Source: Vibrio fortis
GTDB lineage: Bacteria; Pseudomonadota; Gammaproteobacteria; Enterobacterales; Vibrionaceae
Assembly: GCF_000695685.1 (NCBI RefSeq)
Contig: NZ_JFFR01000014.1
Span: 1 to 64,000, forward strand
Direction of reading: 5' to 3'
Length of the DNA stretch: 64,000 nt
The position numbers and the translations under genes are program-made. The notes under the pieces were generated by a model. The model saw nothing but the letters and a program-made list of their open reading frames with translations, did no database searches and was not told the DNA's origin. Positions 34,162 to 41,984 of this stretch are shown piece by piece. Every line of letters starts with the position of its first letter. Within the stretch, counting starts at the first letter, position 1.

Positions 34162-34839
34162 TTAGAATGAATGTTTAAAAGAGAATAATGAGAAATTATT
34201 GCCATCATCATATTGGTAACTATATACGAACGCGCTTGTGCTATTTAATTGATAACCAAGTTCTGCCGTGTAATCCCAATCTCTAAGTTTCGATTGATTA
34301 CCATTCTTTTCTTTTACTTTACCTAAGCTGTAAGTATATTCCGGCGTGAACCCTACCCACATGCTAGGGTTCAGGTTGTAAGTCATATCAAGTGATGCAC
34401 TGGTGTAGTAAACACTATCGCTCATCTGTTGATGTTTCAGGTTACCAAGCGTTAATTGAGGTATAACAGAAAACTGTTCGTTAACCGTGTTGGCCTTGTA
34501 GAGACTGAAGTTATAGTCATTCGCACGTAAATTATCTGATTGGAAGTTTGTGTCATGTTCATACTCAAAAACAAGCCCTAAGCCATCGCTTCTTTGAAAA
34601 TCAAATCCCAATTCGTGATTGTCAAAGCTGTCGTCACTGCTGTATGAACTGAGCAAACTCCAGTCGTTATTTAATGACTTTGCATATTGAAGGCCAATAT
34701 CAAAATCATTGCTCCCGTAACCAATATTAAATCCAGAATAATGTTGTTTAGAATCAGAGAAATCAATATTGGTATTTGCGAGTACCAAAGGCGAAGAAAT
34801 AAGTGATGCAATTAATAGAGATGTTTTCGTTAGTTTCAT
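34162..34839 (-). CDS. Predicted small outer-membrane protein, paralogue 1 (225 aa)
   Basis: Signal peptide (MKLTKTSLLIASLISSPLVLA) and a beta-rich mature part with alternating aromatic strands: YSGFNIGYGSNDFDIGLQYA, then LGFDFQRSDGLGLVFEYEHD and YTAELGYQLNSTSAFVYSYQYDD, ending in NFSLFSFKHSF with a C-terminal Phe, the outer-membrane insertion signal. It precedes its paralogue by 66 bp on the same strand, so the pair may be an operon. Function unknown; OmpW/Ail-like barrels are similar in size only. Confidence 0.75.
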   Translation of the reverse strand: MKLTKTSLLIASLISSPLVLANTNIDFSDSKQHYSGFNIGYGSNDFDIGLQYAKSLNNDWSLLSSYSSDDSFDNHELGFDFQRSDGLGLVFEYEHDTNFQSDNLRANDYNFSLYKANTVNEQFSVIPQLTLGNLKHQQMSDSVYYTSASLDMTYNLNPSMWVGFTPEYTYSLGKVKEKNGNQSKLRDWDYTAELGYQLNSTSAFVYSYQYDDGNNFSLFSFKHSF

Positions 34840-34936
34840 AAATATAACTCCAAGTTGTGTTTGTTTATGCCGCTATTTTATTTACAGACGGAGAAATAGA
34901 CTATGAATTACAGCGATTCATATTTGCTGAACGTAT

Positions 34937-34986
34937 ATACCCAAGGCATTCTCACTGAACCAAGCATTTTGAGGTTACTTGGGTAT
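34937..34986. repeat. ATACCCAAG palindromic Vibrio-type repeat
   Basis: ATACCCAAG (34937-34945) is the exact inverse of CTTGGGTAT (34978-34986), with AAGCATTTTGAGGTTA inside. I recall very similar TATACCCAAG...CTTGGGTATA elements scattered in vibrio genomes, but the copy number here is one. Confidence 0.5.
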
Positions 34987-34992
34987 CGCCAT

Positions 34993-35023
34993 AAAAAAGC
35001 CCCAACCAAAAATGGCTGAGGCT
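34993..35023 (-). terminator. Terminator of the mgtE operon
   Basis: On the minus strand AGCCTCAGCC pairs with GGTTGGGGCT (two G-U wobbles) around a 6-nt loop and is followed by TTTTTTA. It lies 33 bp after the mgtE stop codon. Confidence 0.75.
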
Positions 35024-35055
35024 AAAAATTGAGTTGTGCGGCCGAGAAGGTTCAA

Positions 35056-36447
35056 TCACAGTAAGAAAGCGTGCGCTAAATACAAAACAGTGAAGAATGA
35101 AATAGCGTCGGTTAAGGTTGTCAGCATTGGGCTTGAGAGCATGGCAGGGTCGAAGTTGAGCCGCTTTAATAGCAAGGGCAATGTCCCGCCAATCACGACG
35201 GCAAGTGTGGAAGATAACGTGTAAGCTATGGCGATAACCAATGGCAATCCAGAGTGCTCCCCGCCAAGTGTGAACTGCGTAAGCAGAGCTAAAACGCTAC
35301 CAATTAGTAACCCATTGACCGCCCCGATTGGAATTTCTTTCGCGACTACATACAGCAGATCTTTGGCTGAGATCTGCCCCATGGATAATTCACGTATCGA
35401 CACAGCAACAGATTGATTCCCTGCAGCACCAGAAAGGTTAGCGACAAGCGGCAACACTGCGGCTAATACTGCAATTTGTTCGATGATGGGTTCGTAGATG
35501 GCAATGATCGAAATCGCAGCGTAACTTAAGGCGACTGAAGGCAGTAAAAAGGCGAGCCGGCGTAGGTTACGTTTAAGTACCGGCATGGTGCGAGACTCAT
35601 CGCCCCCAAATACGCCGGATTGTTCTAGCATTTGCTGCTTAGAACGTTGGTATAAAGCGTCATTGAGGTGTTTAAAGCCAACGATGCCCATTTGGAAACC
35701 TTGTTCATCAACGATGGGAATGACAGGGTGCAAAGTGTTGTCCAGAATACTTTTAATCTCATTTAGATCAGCGTCAGGGCTGATGACGGGCACCGTGTCA
35801 TCTATGTATTCTTTTAGAAATACACCACGTGGTAACAGCAGTACATCGCGTATCTTCAGCCCGCCTAAATAGCTGCCTTCATTGTCATGCAAGTAAACGT
35901 AACGCCATTCTAATCGATCCAAGCTTCGCTCTTCTGCGTTTAATATTGTGCTCAAACTGTCGATCGTAGCGTCTTCTGATAGCTTGAGAACTTCGCTTTT
36001 ACAAATTCCTCCTGCAGAGTCTTGTGGGTAGATTAAGGCTGCCTTCTCTTCGTCTTTCCATGCTGAAGGTAGGGCTTGCCTGAGCTGTTTCTGTAAGTCA
36101 CTTGGCAGCTCATTGAGTAGCAGCCTGCGGTCTGCGGAATGCAAATATTGAAATAGCATGATGGTGCTGCTTTCAGAGAGTTGACTGATCAGCCATAGAA
36201 GTTCGGGATCAGATAAGTGATCAAGTAAGTTGGCAGCAAGACTTGGGTTTACTTCGCAAAGTAGAGTCCAAGTGACGATACGTTGTTGATCAGAAAGTTT
36301 CCTTAATACTGATGGCAGTTCAACAGGTTCAGCCTCTAGAAGCGTTTGATTCAGCCGTTTGGGCTTTCTTAGAGTGAGACACTCCAATATTTTGAGATAC
36401 AGCTTTTCCGCTCCTTCCGATGAAAAAGGCAGTGTAATTAATGTCAT
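35056..36447 (-). CDS. mgtE: MgtE magnesium transporter (463 aa)
   Basis: The architecture is standard: an N-terminal helical MgtE_N domain (residues 20-130), two CBS repeats (about 135-260, ending in FKHLNDALYQRSKQQ), and a C-terminal five-helix membrane domain beginning at RRLAFLLPSVALSYAAISII and including VLAAVLPLVANLSGAAGNQS, the conserved pore segment with GNQS. It imports Mg2+ (possibly Co2+/Mn2+) through a dimeric channel, with the CBS domains sensing Mg2+. It is the last gene of chaA-dedA-mgtE, following a 45-bp gap. Confidence 0.95.
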   Translation of the reverse strand: MTLITLPFSSEGAEKLYLKILECLTLRKPKRLNQTLLEAEPVELPSVLRKLSDQQRIVTWTLLCEVNPSLAANLLDHLSDPELLWLISQLSESSTIMLFQYLHSADRRLLLNELPSDLQKQLRQALPSAWKDEEKAALIYPQDSAGGICKSEVLKLSEDATIDSLSTILNAEERSLDRLEWRYVYLHDNEGSYLGGLKIRDVLLLPRGVFLKEYIDDTVPVISPDADLNEIKSILDNTLHPVIPIVDEQGFQMGIVGFKHLNDALYQRSKQQMLEQSGVFGGDESRTMPVLKRNLRRLAFLLPSVALSYAAISIIAIYEPIIEQIAVLAAVLPLVANLSGAAGNQSVAVSIRELSMGQISAKDLLYVVAKEIPIGAVNGLLIGSVLALLTQFTLGGEHSGLPLVIAIAYTLSSTLAVVIGGTLPLLLKRLNFDPAMLSSPMLTTLTDAISFFTVLYLAHAFLL

Positions 36448-36492
36448 ATGTGAGACCTTTGACAGTAAGTGAGAATACGATTGAGGCGATTC

Positions 36493-37149
36493 TCAGTCGG
36501 ATGTTTGTGGTTGTTGTTTGTTGGCGGCAAGCCGAACAAACAGGGCGATAAATGCGGTTACCATCAGGATTAAGCTGCCCATCAAGAACCACTTTGTAAT
36601 CAATTCTTGATATTGAGAGATCAATGGATGTCGCATTACCCACTTTCCGACTAGTAGTAAACTGAAGACCCATGTAATCGAGCTAGTGAAGCTAACAATC
36701 AGCGTTCTTATGGCGCTGAGTTGTGCAACGCCCATCAACATCGGGGTCAATACACGAACAAATGGGACAAATCGCGAAACGAACAAGGACAAAAATCCGA
36801 ATCGGTTTAATAGTTTTTTTGCCTTGGGTAACGATTCATCTGGCAGTGTTTGTTCAGCTTTACGCATGAACTGCGTATTGTGCAGCCAGCGCCCTTGAAG
36901 ATACGCAATAATACTGCCCAAAAAAGAGGCGCTGGTTAGAAGCATCAGAGCGCTTGAAAAATCAATCGCGCCTAAACCGACCATCCCCCCGACAAAAAGT
37001 ACTAGGCCGTCACCGGGTAGTGGTAAGAAAACAAAACTCGACTCAAGGAAAAGCACGACACCAAGTAAAAGCAATAGAACGTGCAGTGAATTCAATTCAA
37101 GTAAGGCATCAAAGTCTTGCAACCAGATCGCGGAAATAATCTCTTGCAT
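36493..37149 (-). CDS. DedA-family membrane protein (218 aa)
   Basis: DedA/VTT domain: ESSFVFLPLPGDGLVLFVGG near the N-terminus (the ExxxP...PG(D/E) re-entrant loop), then GRFGFLSLFVSRFVPFVRVL with the conserved FxRF(x)PxxR motif. Recent work ties DedA proteins to lipid carrier/undecaprenyl phosphate flipping and to cation or proton homeostasis. The start is the ATG at 37149, preceded by TTGGAGTTTCC; the longer frame to 37200 adds 17 residues and is not supported. It lies between chaA and mgtE. Confidence 0.9.
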   Translation of the reverse strand: MQEIISAIWLQDFDALLELNSLHVLLLLLGVVLFLESSFVFLPLPGDGLVLFVGGMVGLGAIDFSSALMLLTSASFLGSIIAYLQGRWLHNTQFMRKAEQTLPDESLPKAKKLLNRFGFLSLFVSRFVPFVRVLTPMLMGVAQLSAIRTLIVSFTSSITWVFSLLLVGKWVMRHPLISQYQELITKWFLMGSLILMVTAFIALFVRLAANKQQPQTSD

Positions 37150-37206
37150 GGAAACTCCAAGTGAGCGTGGGCTCTGGCTGTTGATAGCCGGAGCCCACAA
37201 TGGGTA

Positions 37207-38298
37207 TTAATCAAACATCAAGATGATGTAGGCGAAGAACAAAATGAGGTGGGTTGCACCATTGAGCGAGTTGGTACGACCGCTACTAAAGCTCACGCTG
37301 GTCATTAATAGCGTTGCACCTAATAACACCATTTCTGCAGGGGCGAGGCCGAGCTGGATAGGCTCATTCATTACGCCTGAAATCAGCAGAACAGCGGGAA
37401 CGGTTAGTGCAATTGTGGCGAGAACCGAACCAAAGAAGAGATTCATCGCGCGCTGTAGTTGATTGGTCACGGCGGCTTTAACAGCACCAACCGCTTCAGG
37501 GGCGAGGATAATCAAAGCTACAATCAAACCACCTAGAGCCGCAGGTGCGCCCATTTCGGTGATGCCATCATTAATTGGAATCGCGAGGCTCTTCGCTAAC
37601 AAAATCACCACCATCAAATAGCTCACCAACATAATCGTGTGGAATAGATTGCTGTGCAGAGGACCGTGATGTTCGTGGTGATCTTCATTATCACCATCAA
37701 TGAAGTAGGCGGTATGACTGCGTGTTTGGATGAACAGGAATACGGCATACAACGCTATCGAGGCGAGCACTAATGTCCAAGTGAGGCTGGTCGACATGTT
37801 ACCGAGCGAGTCCATACTGGTGAAATTAGGCAAAACCAAGCAGAGTAATGAGAGCGGAATAATGGCCACTAAGTACGCTTTGATTCCATCAAGGTTGTAG
37901 GTCTGGGTATGGTATTTCATACCACCGATTAACAAGGTGATACCCACAAAGCCATTAAGCACCGCCATCACGACTGCAAACATGGTGTCACGCGCTAAGA
38001 AGGGGTTGGATTCTCCAGTCAACATAACGGACGAGACCATAATGACTTCGAGCAAGACTACTGAGAGCGTCAATATAAGCGTTCCGTATGGGTCGCCAAG
38101 TTTTATCGCTAGCGCGTCTGAGTGACGAACAACGGAAAAAATAGCGCTCATCACGGCGTAAAACAGTACCGCAGTAATCATAATGTAGGCGAATTGAGAT
38201 AATTCCCCTGAGAGTAAGTTGTCGCCGATCAGTTTGAAAAATAGAACGGCAACGATGCCAAGTGGCAGCTTGTATTCTTGTTTGAGTACGTTGAGCAT
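37207..38298 (-). CDS. chaA: ChaA-type cation/proton antiporter (363 aa)
   Basis: A CaCA-superfamily antiporter. Its two alpha repeats are seen at LILTLSVVLLEVIMVSSVML (first) and GGLIVALIILAPEAVGAVKA (second), each with the conserved acidic residue. An acidic/His-rich cytoplasmic loop (GDNEDHHEHHG) lies in between, typical of ChaA. It should exchange Ca2+, Na+ or K+ for protons at alkaline pH or high salt. First gene of the chaA-dedA-mgtE set; 57 bp to dedA. Confidence 0.88.
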   Translation of the reverse strand: MLNVLKQEYKLPLGIVAVLFFKLIGDNLLSGELSQFAYIMITAVLFYAVMSAIFSVVRHSDALAIKLGDPYGTLILTLSVVLLEVIMVSSVMLTGESNPFLARDTMFAVVMAVLNGFVGITLLIGGMKYHTQTYNLDGIKAYLVAIIPLSLLCLVLPNFTSMDSLGNMSTSLTWTLVLASIALYAVFLFIQTRSHTAYFIDGDNEDHHEHHGPLHSNLFHTIMLVSYLMVVILLAKSLAIPINDGITEMGAPAALGGLIVALIILAPEAVGAVKAAVTNQLQRAMNLFFGSVLATIALTVPAVLLISGVMNEPIQLGLAPAEMVLLGATLLMTSVSFSSGRTNSLNGATHLILFFAYIILMFD

Positions 38299-38448
38299 GT
38301 TGAGCCTTTATTGAGTAACCGAAGGCTCGCTAATGTCCTTTAACGAGAGTAAATCGGGTGAATACTACAACTTCCTGAGCAGTAGACGGGGCGTTTTAAG
38401 TTATGTGTCTAACCATGTTTCTAATTTAAGGTGAGCCGATGATTCAGG

Positions 38449-38477
38449 CTATGAATTAGAGAAATTCTTTGTTGCTA
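38449..38477. repeat. Dispersed palindromic repeat, copy 2 (single arm)
   Basis: CTATGAATTAGAGAAATTC is the exact left arm of the palindromic family, followed by TTGCTAC as in copy 1. The right arm is missing. It lies in the chaA upstream region. Confidence 0.55.
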
Positions 38478-38546
38478 CCAGACGACTGACTGTCGCCTAA
38501 TAGCGTTCTTAAGCAAGCGGTAAGCACTAAGCACAGCCAGCAAAAG

Positions 38547-39449
38547 CTAAGGCATGCTTTGAAGGGATTCCGTTTCTTCTGGTTTATAGTGGTTCGGTTC
38601 CAAGCCCACACACCTTGGTAAGAGTGTGCCTATAGAGATAGAGGACCAGGTCCCACTTAAGATTCCGACGCACAGTGCAATGGCGAAACCTTCTAGCGCA
38701 CTCCCTCCTAACAACCACAATGCAGAGACTGTGACCAAGGTAGTGCCAGATGTGACAAGCGTTCGTGACAATGTTGACACGATGGACTTATCGAGAAGGG
38801 AATCGGTTTCACCGTCTGGCTTCGCACGAAATACTTCACGGATGCGATCTGAAATGATGATCGAGTCATTCAGGGAGTAGCCCATCACTGCCAGCAACGC
38901 GGCCAACACAGTTAGGTTGAATTCAATGTGAGTCACTGCAAAGAGCCCTAGCACAATCAAAATGTCGTAAACCAGCGCAGCAATAGAGCCTAGTGCCAAT
39001 CGCCACTCAAATCGGTAGCTCAAGTACAGCAAGGTAAGAACGAAACAAGCCAAAATCGCCAAGCCACCTTGTTCGACCATTTCTAGCCCAACCTGAGGGC
39101 CAATTACGCTGCTGTTGGTCACTTGAAAATTGCTGTCTATCGGCAACAGCGCTCGGTTAAGTGCTTCTCGCAAATCGAGGTCTGTATCATTGAAACGCAG
39201 TTGCCAATTTCCCTCGTTGCCTGCCGCCGTCACTTGAACATCTTGGCTCAGTGCCGAATCGAGGTGAGACTTGAGTAGAACTTGAGTGACGTCTGGCTTT
39301 GTTTGAATATCGGCGACGACACCTCCCGTAAAGTCGAGTCCCCAATTGAACCCCCTTACCGCGATCGATGTAATAGAAAGCGTCAGTAGAATCAGCGATA
39401 TCATCGTCATCAATTGACGTATTTTGGTGATGCTAATTGAGTTGGTCAT
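38547..39449 (-). CDS. secF: SecF paralogue (300 aa)
   Basis: Protein translocase subunit SecF with six TM helices. Motifs: RGFNWGLDFTGGV (first periplasmic strand after helix 1), GPQVGLEM, YRFEWRLALGSIAALVYDI, and GYSLNDSIIISDRIREV in helix 4. It overlaps secD (ATGA) and so is cotranslated. Because the canonical locus also carries yajC and queuine genes, and none are here, this is a second copy, as described in marine vibrios where one SecDF uses Na+ and the other H+ or works at low salt. Slightly shorter than E. coli SecF (323 aa). Confidence 0.9.
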   Translation of the reverse strand: MTNSISITKIRQLMTMISLILLTLSITSIAVRGFNWGLDFTGGVVADIQTKPDVTQVLLKSHLDSALSQDVQVTAAGNEGNWQLRFNDTDLDLREALNRALLPIDSNFQVTNSSVIGPQVGLEMVEQGGLAILACFVLTLLYLSYRFEWRLALGSIAALVYDILIVLGLFAVTHIEFNLTVLAALLAVMGYSLNDSIIISDRIREVFRAKPDGETDSLLDKSIVSTLSRTLVTSGTTLVTVSALWLLGGSALEGFAIALCVGILSGTWSSISIGTLLPRCVGLEPNHYKPEETESLQSMP

Positions 39450-41236
39450 TACAGTTTCACCTCATGTGAGGTGTCTCTTCCCCACAAATAATTGATAAGA
39501 ATTCGAGACGCAAATACGCCGGTAAATAAGCTCGTCAGTAGGCCTAATCCCAGAGTGACGGCAAAGCCTTGAATTGGACCGTTACCGATTGCATACAAAG
39601 CGATGGCGACGATCATAGTGGTGAGGTTGGCATCGAAAATAGAAGAGAATGCGCTATCGAAACCTCGGTCTATGGCTTGGGAGAAGTTTCTGCCTTCTCG
39701 CATCTTGTCTTTGATGCGTTCAAAGATAAGCACGTTGGTATCGACAGCCATCCCCACCGTTAGCACAAGCCCAGCGATGCCTGGAAGCGTTAGTACAGCG
39801 CCAGGGATAAGCGCTAATAGGCCAAACAGACACACTAAGTTGATAGTCAGTGCTGCATTTGCAACCCAGCCAAGGCGTCGATACCAACAAGCGATAAATA
39901 CCAACGTAAAACCCAGCCCCAAGGCGAGTGCCGCAAAGCCATTTTTGACATTTTCAGCGCCAAGAGTTGGCCCGATTGTGCGCTCTTCGACAATGGTGAC
40001 AGGAGCGGTGAGTGAGCCTGCTCTCAATAGAAGCGCAAGGTTTTGAGCGTCTGCCATTGATCCTGCGCCAGTGATGCGAAAGCGGTTCCCCAACGTTGAT
40101 TGAATGGTCGCTACGCTGATAACTTCGCTTTGCTCAATGGATTGTCCTGTTTCTGATTGACTGTATTCACTGTAGACAGTCGCCATCGGGTTTCCGATAT
40201 TGCTGCGTGAGTGATTGCTCATCAATCGCCCACCTGTGCTATCAAGAGTGATATTGACTTCGGGCGTCCCCATTTCTCCTAGGATAGCGCGTGCATCGAT
40301 AATATGCTCACCCCCTAAGATACTGTTTCTATGCAGAATGACAGGTCTACCATCTTGATCATTGATGGATTTTGTTCGTGCGTTAGCATTGGGCTCCACA
40401 TGGTAAAACGCGAGTGATGCAGTGGCGCCGATAATGTTCTTCGCGGATGTCGGATCTTGCACGCCTGGCAGTTCGATGCGAATTCGACTTTCACCTTGGC
40501 GTTGGACCGCGGCTTCTGTGATTCCAAGTTCTTCTATGCGGCCTCGCATTGTTTGAAGATTTTGTGTCACAGTCAAAGTTCGAATCGCGCGTTTCTCTTC
40601 CTCATCCATTGAGATTACTAAGCGCTCGCCAGATAGGCTCAGAGTCCAATTTGGATACTGTGTTCTTAAGTGGTGTCGAATATCACCAAGCAGTGCTTCG
40701 TTATATCGAGCAATGACCACTTCACCGTTTTCTACACGACCGCGTACACGAAACTCCTGACGAAGGTCGTCGATCACGGATTGCGCGTGAGCATTAAAGA
40801 CGGGGGCTAGGTCAACGTCTAACAGAAATTGCACACCACCACGTAGATCTAATCCAAATTTAATCGGCTGAAAGCCTAGCGAGGTTAGCCAAGAAGGAGC
40901 TGAAGGTTCGAGTGTGAGGGCAACGATCTCTGATGGTTGGATAAACTCGGACATCCGAGCTTGTGCCGCGGCTTGTTGTCCGTTAGAAGCAAATGTCACA
41001 ACTAACCTATCGTTGTTTTCGTTCACACTGTGAACATCAATGTTGTTGTCTAAAAGATAGCGATAGACCTCATCAGCCTGTGCTGAATGTGTTTGGTTTG
41101 AAATGTGCAAAGCTTCACGTTCACCAAATGCAGAGGGTAGGGCACTGAGAAGCATCAGTACCACAGACAGCACGAGAACGATGACCTTCCATTTCGCTGA
41201 ATAATTTATGGGTGTGTTTGAGCGCTTTAACTTCAT
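39449..41236 (-). CDS. secD: SecD paralogue (595 aa)
   Basis: SecD with TM1 near the N-terminus, the large periplasmic P1 domain (KFGLDLRGGVQFLLDVD ... to about residue 420) and helices 2-6 at the C-terminus. GMAVDTNVLIFERIKDKMREG in helix 4 carries the acidic residue of the ion pathway. With SecF it pulls secreted proteins out of the SecYEG channel using the membrane ion gradient. No yajC gene adjoins, so it is a stand-alone accessory copy. The 240-bp space downstream, before chaA, holds copy 2 of a palindromic repeat. Confidence 0.92.
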   Translation of the reverse strand: MKLKRSNTPINYSAKWKVIVLVLSVVLMLLSALPSAFGEREALHISNQTHSAQADEVYRYLLDNNIDVHSVNENNDRLVVTFASNGQQAAAQARMSEFIQPSEIVALTLEPSAPSWLTSLGFQPIKFGLDLRGGVQFLLDVDLAPVFNAHAQSVIDDLRQEFRVRGRVENGEVVIARYNEALLGDIRHHLRTQYPNWTLSLSGERLVISMDEEEKRAIRTLTVTQNLQTMRGRIEELGITEAAVQRQGESRIRIELPGVQDPTSAKNIIGATASLAFYHVEPNANARTKSINDQDGRPVILHRNSILGGEHIIDARAILGEMGTPEVNITLDSTGGRLMSNHSRSNIGNPMATVYSEYSQSETGQSIEQSEVISVATIQSTLGNRFRITGAGSMADAQNLALLLRAGSLTAPVTIVEERTIGPTLGAENVKNGFAALALGLGFTLVFIACWYRRLGWVANAALTINLVCLFGLLALIPGAVLTLPGIAGLVLTVGMAVDTNVLIFERIKDKMREGRNFSQAIDRGFDSAFSSIFDANLTTMIVAIALYAIGNGPIQGFAVTLGLGLLTSLFTGVFASRILINYLWGRDTSHEVKL

Positions 41237-41409
41237 TTTGGTTGCATCTTATTGAATAACGCATACCGAAATAGCACCAAGCTTATTTATTAAATAAACA
41301 GCGGTATTAATCATGTATGAGTTGAAACTAAGGGGCCTGAAAGGTTTTCGATAAACCTAACTCTTGGATACCGAGCTAGCTTAGTTTTTTGACTCAATAG
41401 AACTATGGG

Positions 41410-41462
41410 TTAGAGAAATTCATATTTGGTTTTCTCAATTTGTCATATATGAATTTCTCTAA
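41410..41462. repeat. Dispersed palindromic repeat, copy 3 (best copy)
   Basis: TTAGAGAAATTCATAT (41410-41425) and ATATGAATTTCTCTAA (41447-41462) form a perfect 16-bp inverted repeat with a 21-nt centre. A lone arm (CTTTCTCCAATTCATAG, 41885-41901) follows the next gene, so the orphan gene at 41530-41859 is flanked by both. Confidence 0.65.
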
Positions 41463-41529
41463 TTCCTCGTAGAGATTTGATTTATTTAAAACAATGGAAT
41501 CTAAATTAAATGACTGAGGATAAATCTAC

Positions 41530-41859
41530 GTGGATTGCACAATATATTTAAACGACCGCAAATATAGAATTTGCGACATTGGTGAAGGGAAGTGCACTTT
41601 AGTGCTGAGTTATGCCGAAGGCATAGAGTCATTGCATGAGTACTTTAGTCATCAGTTTCTCGAGCTAGAAAGAATGATAATTATCGACATATCAACATGT
41701 TGGAGTGGTAAGGTCGAAGCGCTGTGCGAAAAAGACCGCTGCGAGTTAACCACAGATGTTCGGCTACTAACTGACATATATTGGCTTGATGACTTTGAAA
41801 TTAAAACCGATAAAGGACAAGACATATTTCTGGAGCTTAAATCATTATCTCCGATTTAA
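41530..41859 (+). CDS. Hypothetical protein (109 aa)
   Basis: The product is an acidic, soluble, Ile/Glu-rich protein with five cysteines (C3, C15, C21, C58, C71 by approximate count) and no signal peptide or TM segment. I recognise no family. The start is GTG at 41530 with TGAGGA upstream. It sits between copies of the palindromic repeat, which may reflect insertion as a small gene unit. Base composition matches the AT-rich surroundings. Confidence 0.55.
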   Translation: MDCTIYLNDRKYRICDIGEGKCTLVLSYAEGIESLHEYFSHQFLELERMIIIDISTCWSGKVEALCEKDRCELTTDVRLLTDIYWLDDFEIKTDKGQDIFLELKSLSPI

Positions 41860-41984
41860 ATCCAATACTGATTAGCCAAATATGACTTTCTCCAATTCAT
41901 AGATTTAATTATTGAGATTGAGTGTAATGGCGTCATCGAAAGGGACTAACCCTATATTACTCCATTAACTAGAAGAACGATATT

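Noticed and set aside
36329..36673. 114-aa minus-strand ORF across the dedA/mgtE junction
   Set aside because: Out of frame with both real genes; no family signal.
38299..38546. Possible cation riboswitch upstream of chaA
   Set aside because: No conserved riboswitch core was visible by eye; only a palindromic repeat arm was seen.
39603..40046. 147-aa plus-strand ORF inside secD
   Set aside because: Antisense shadow of secD in another frame; its length comes from the codon bias of the real gene.
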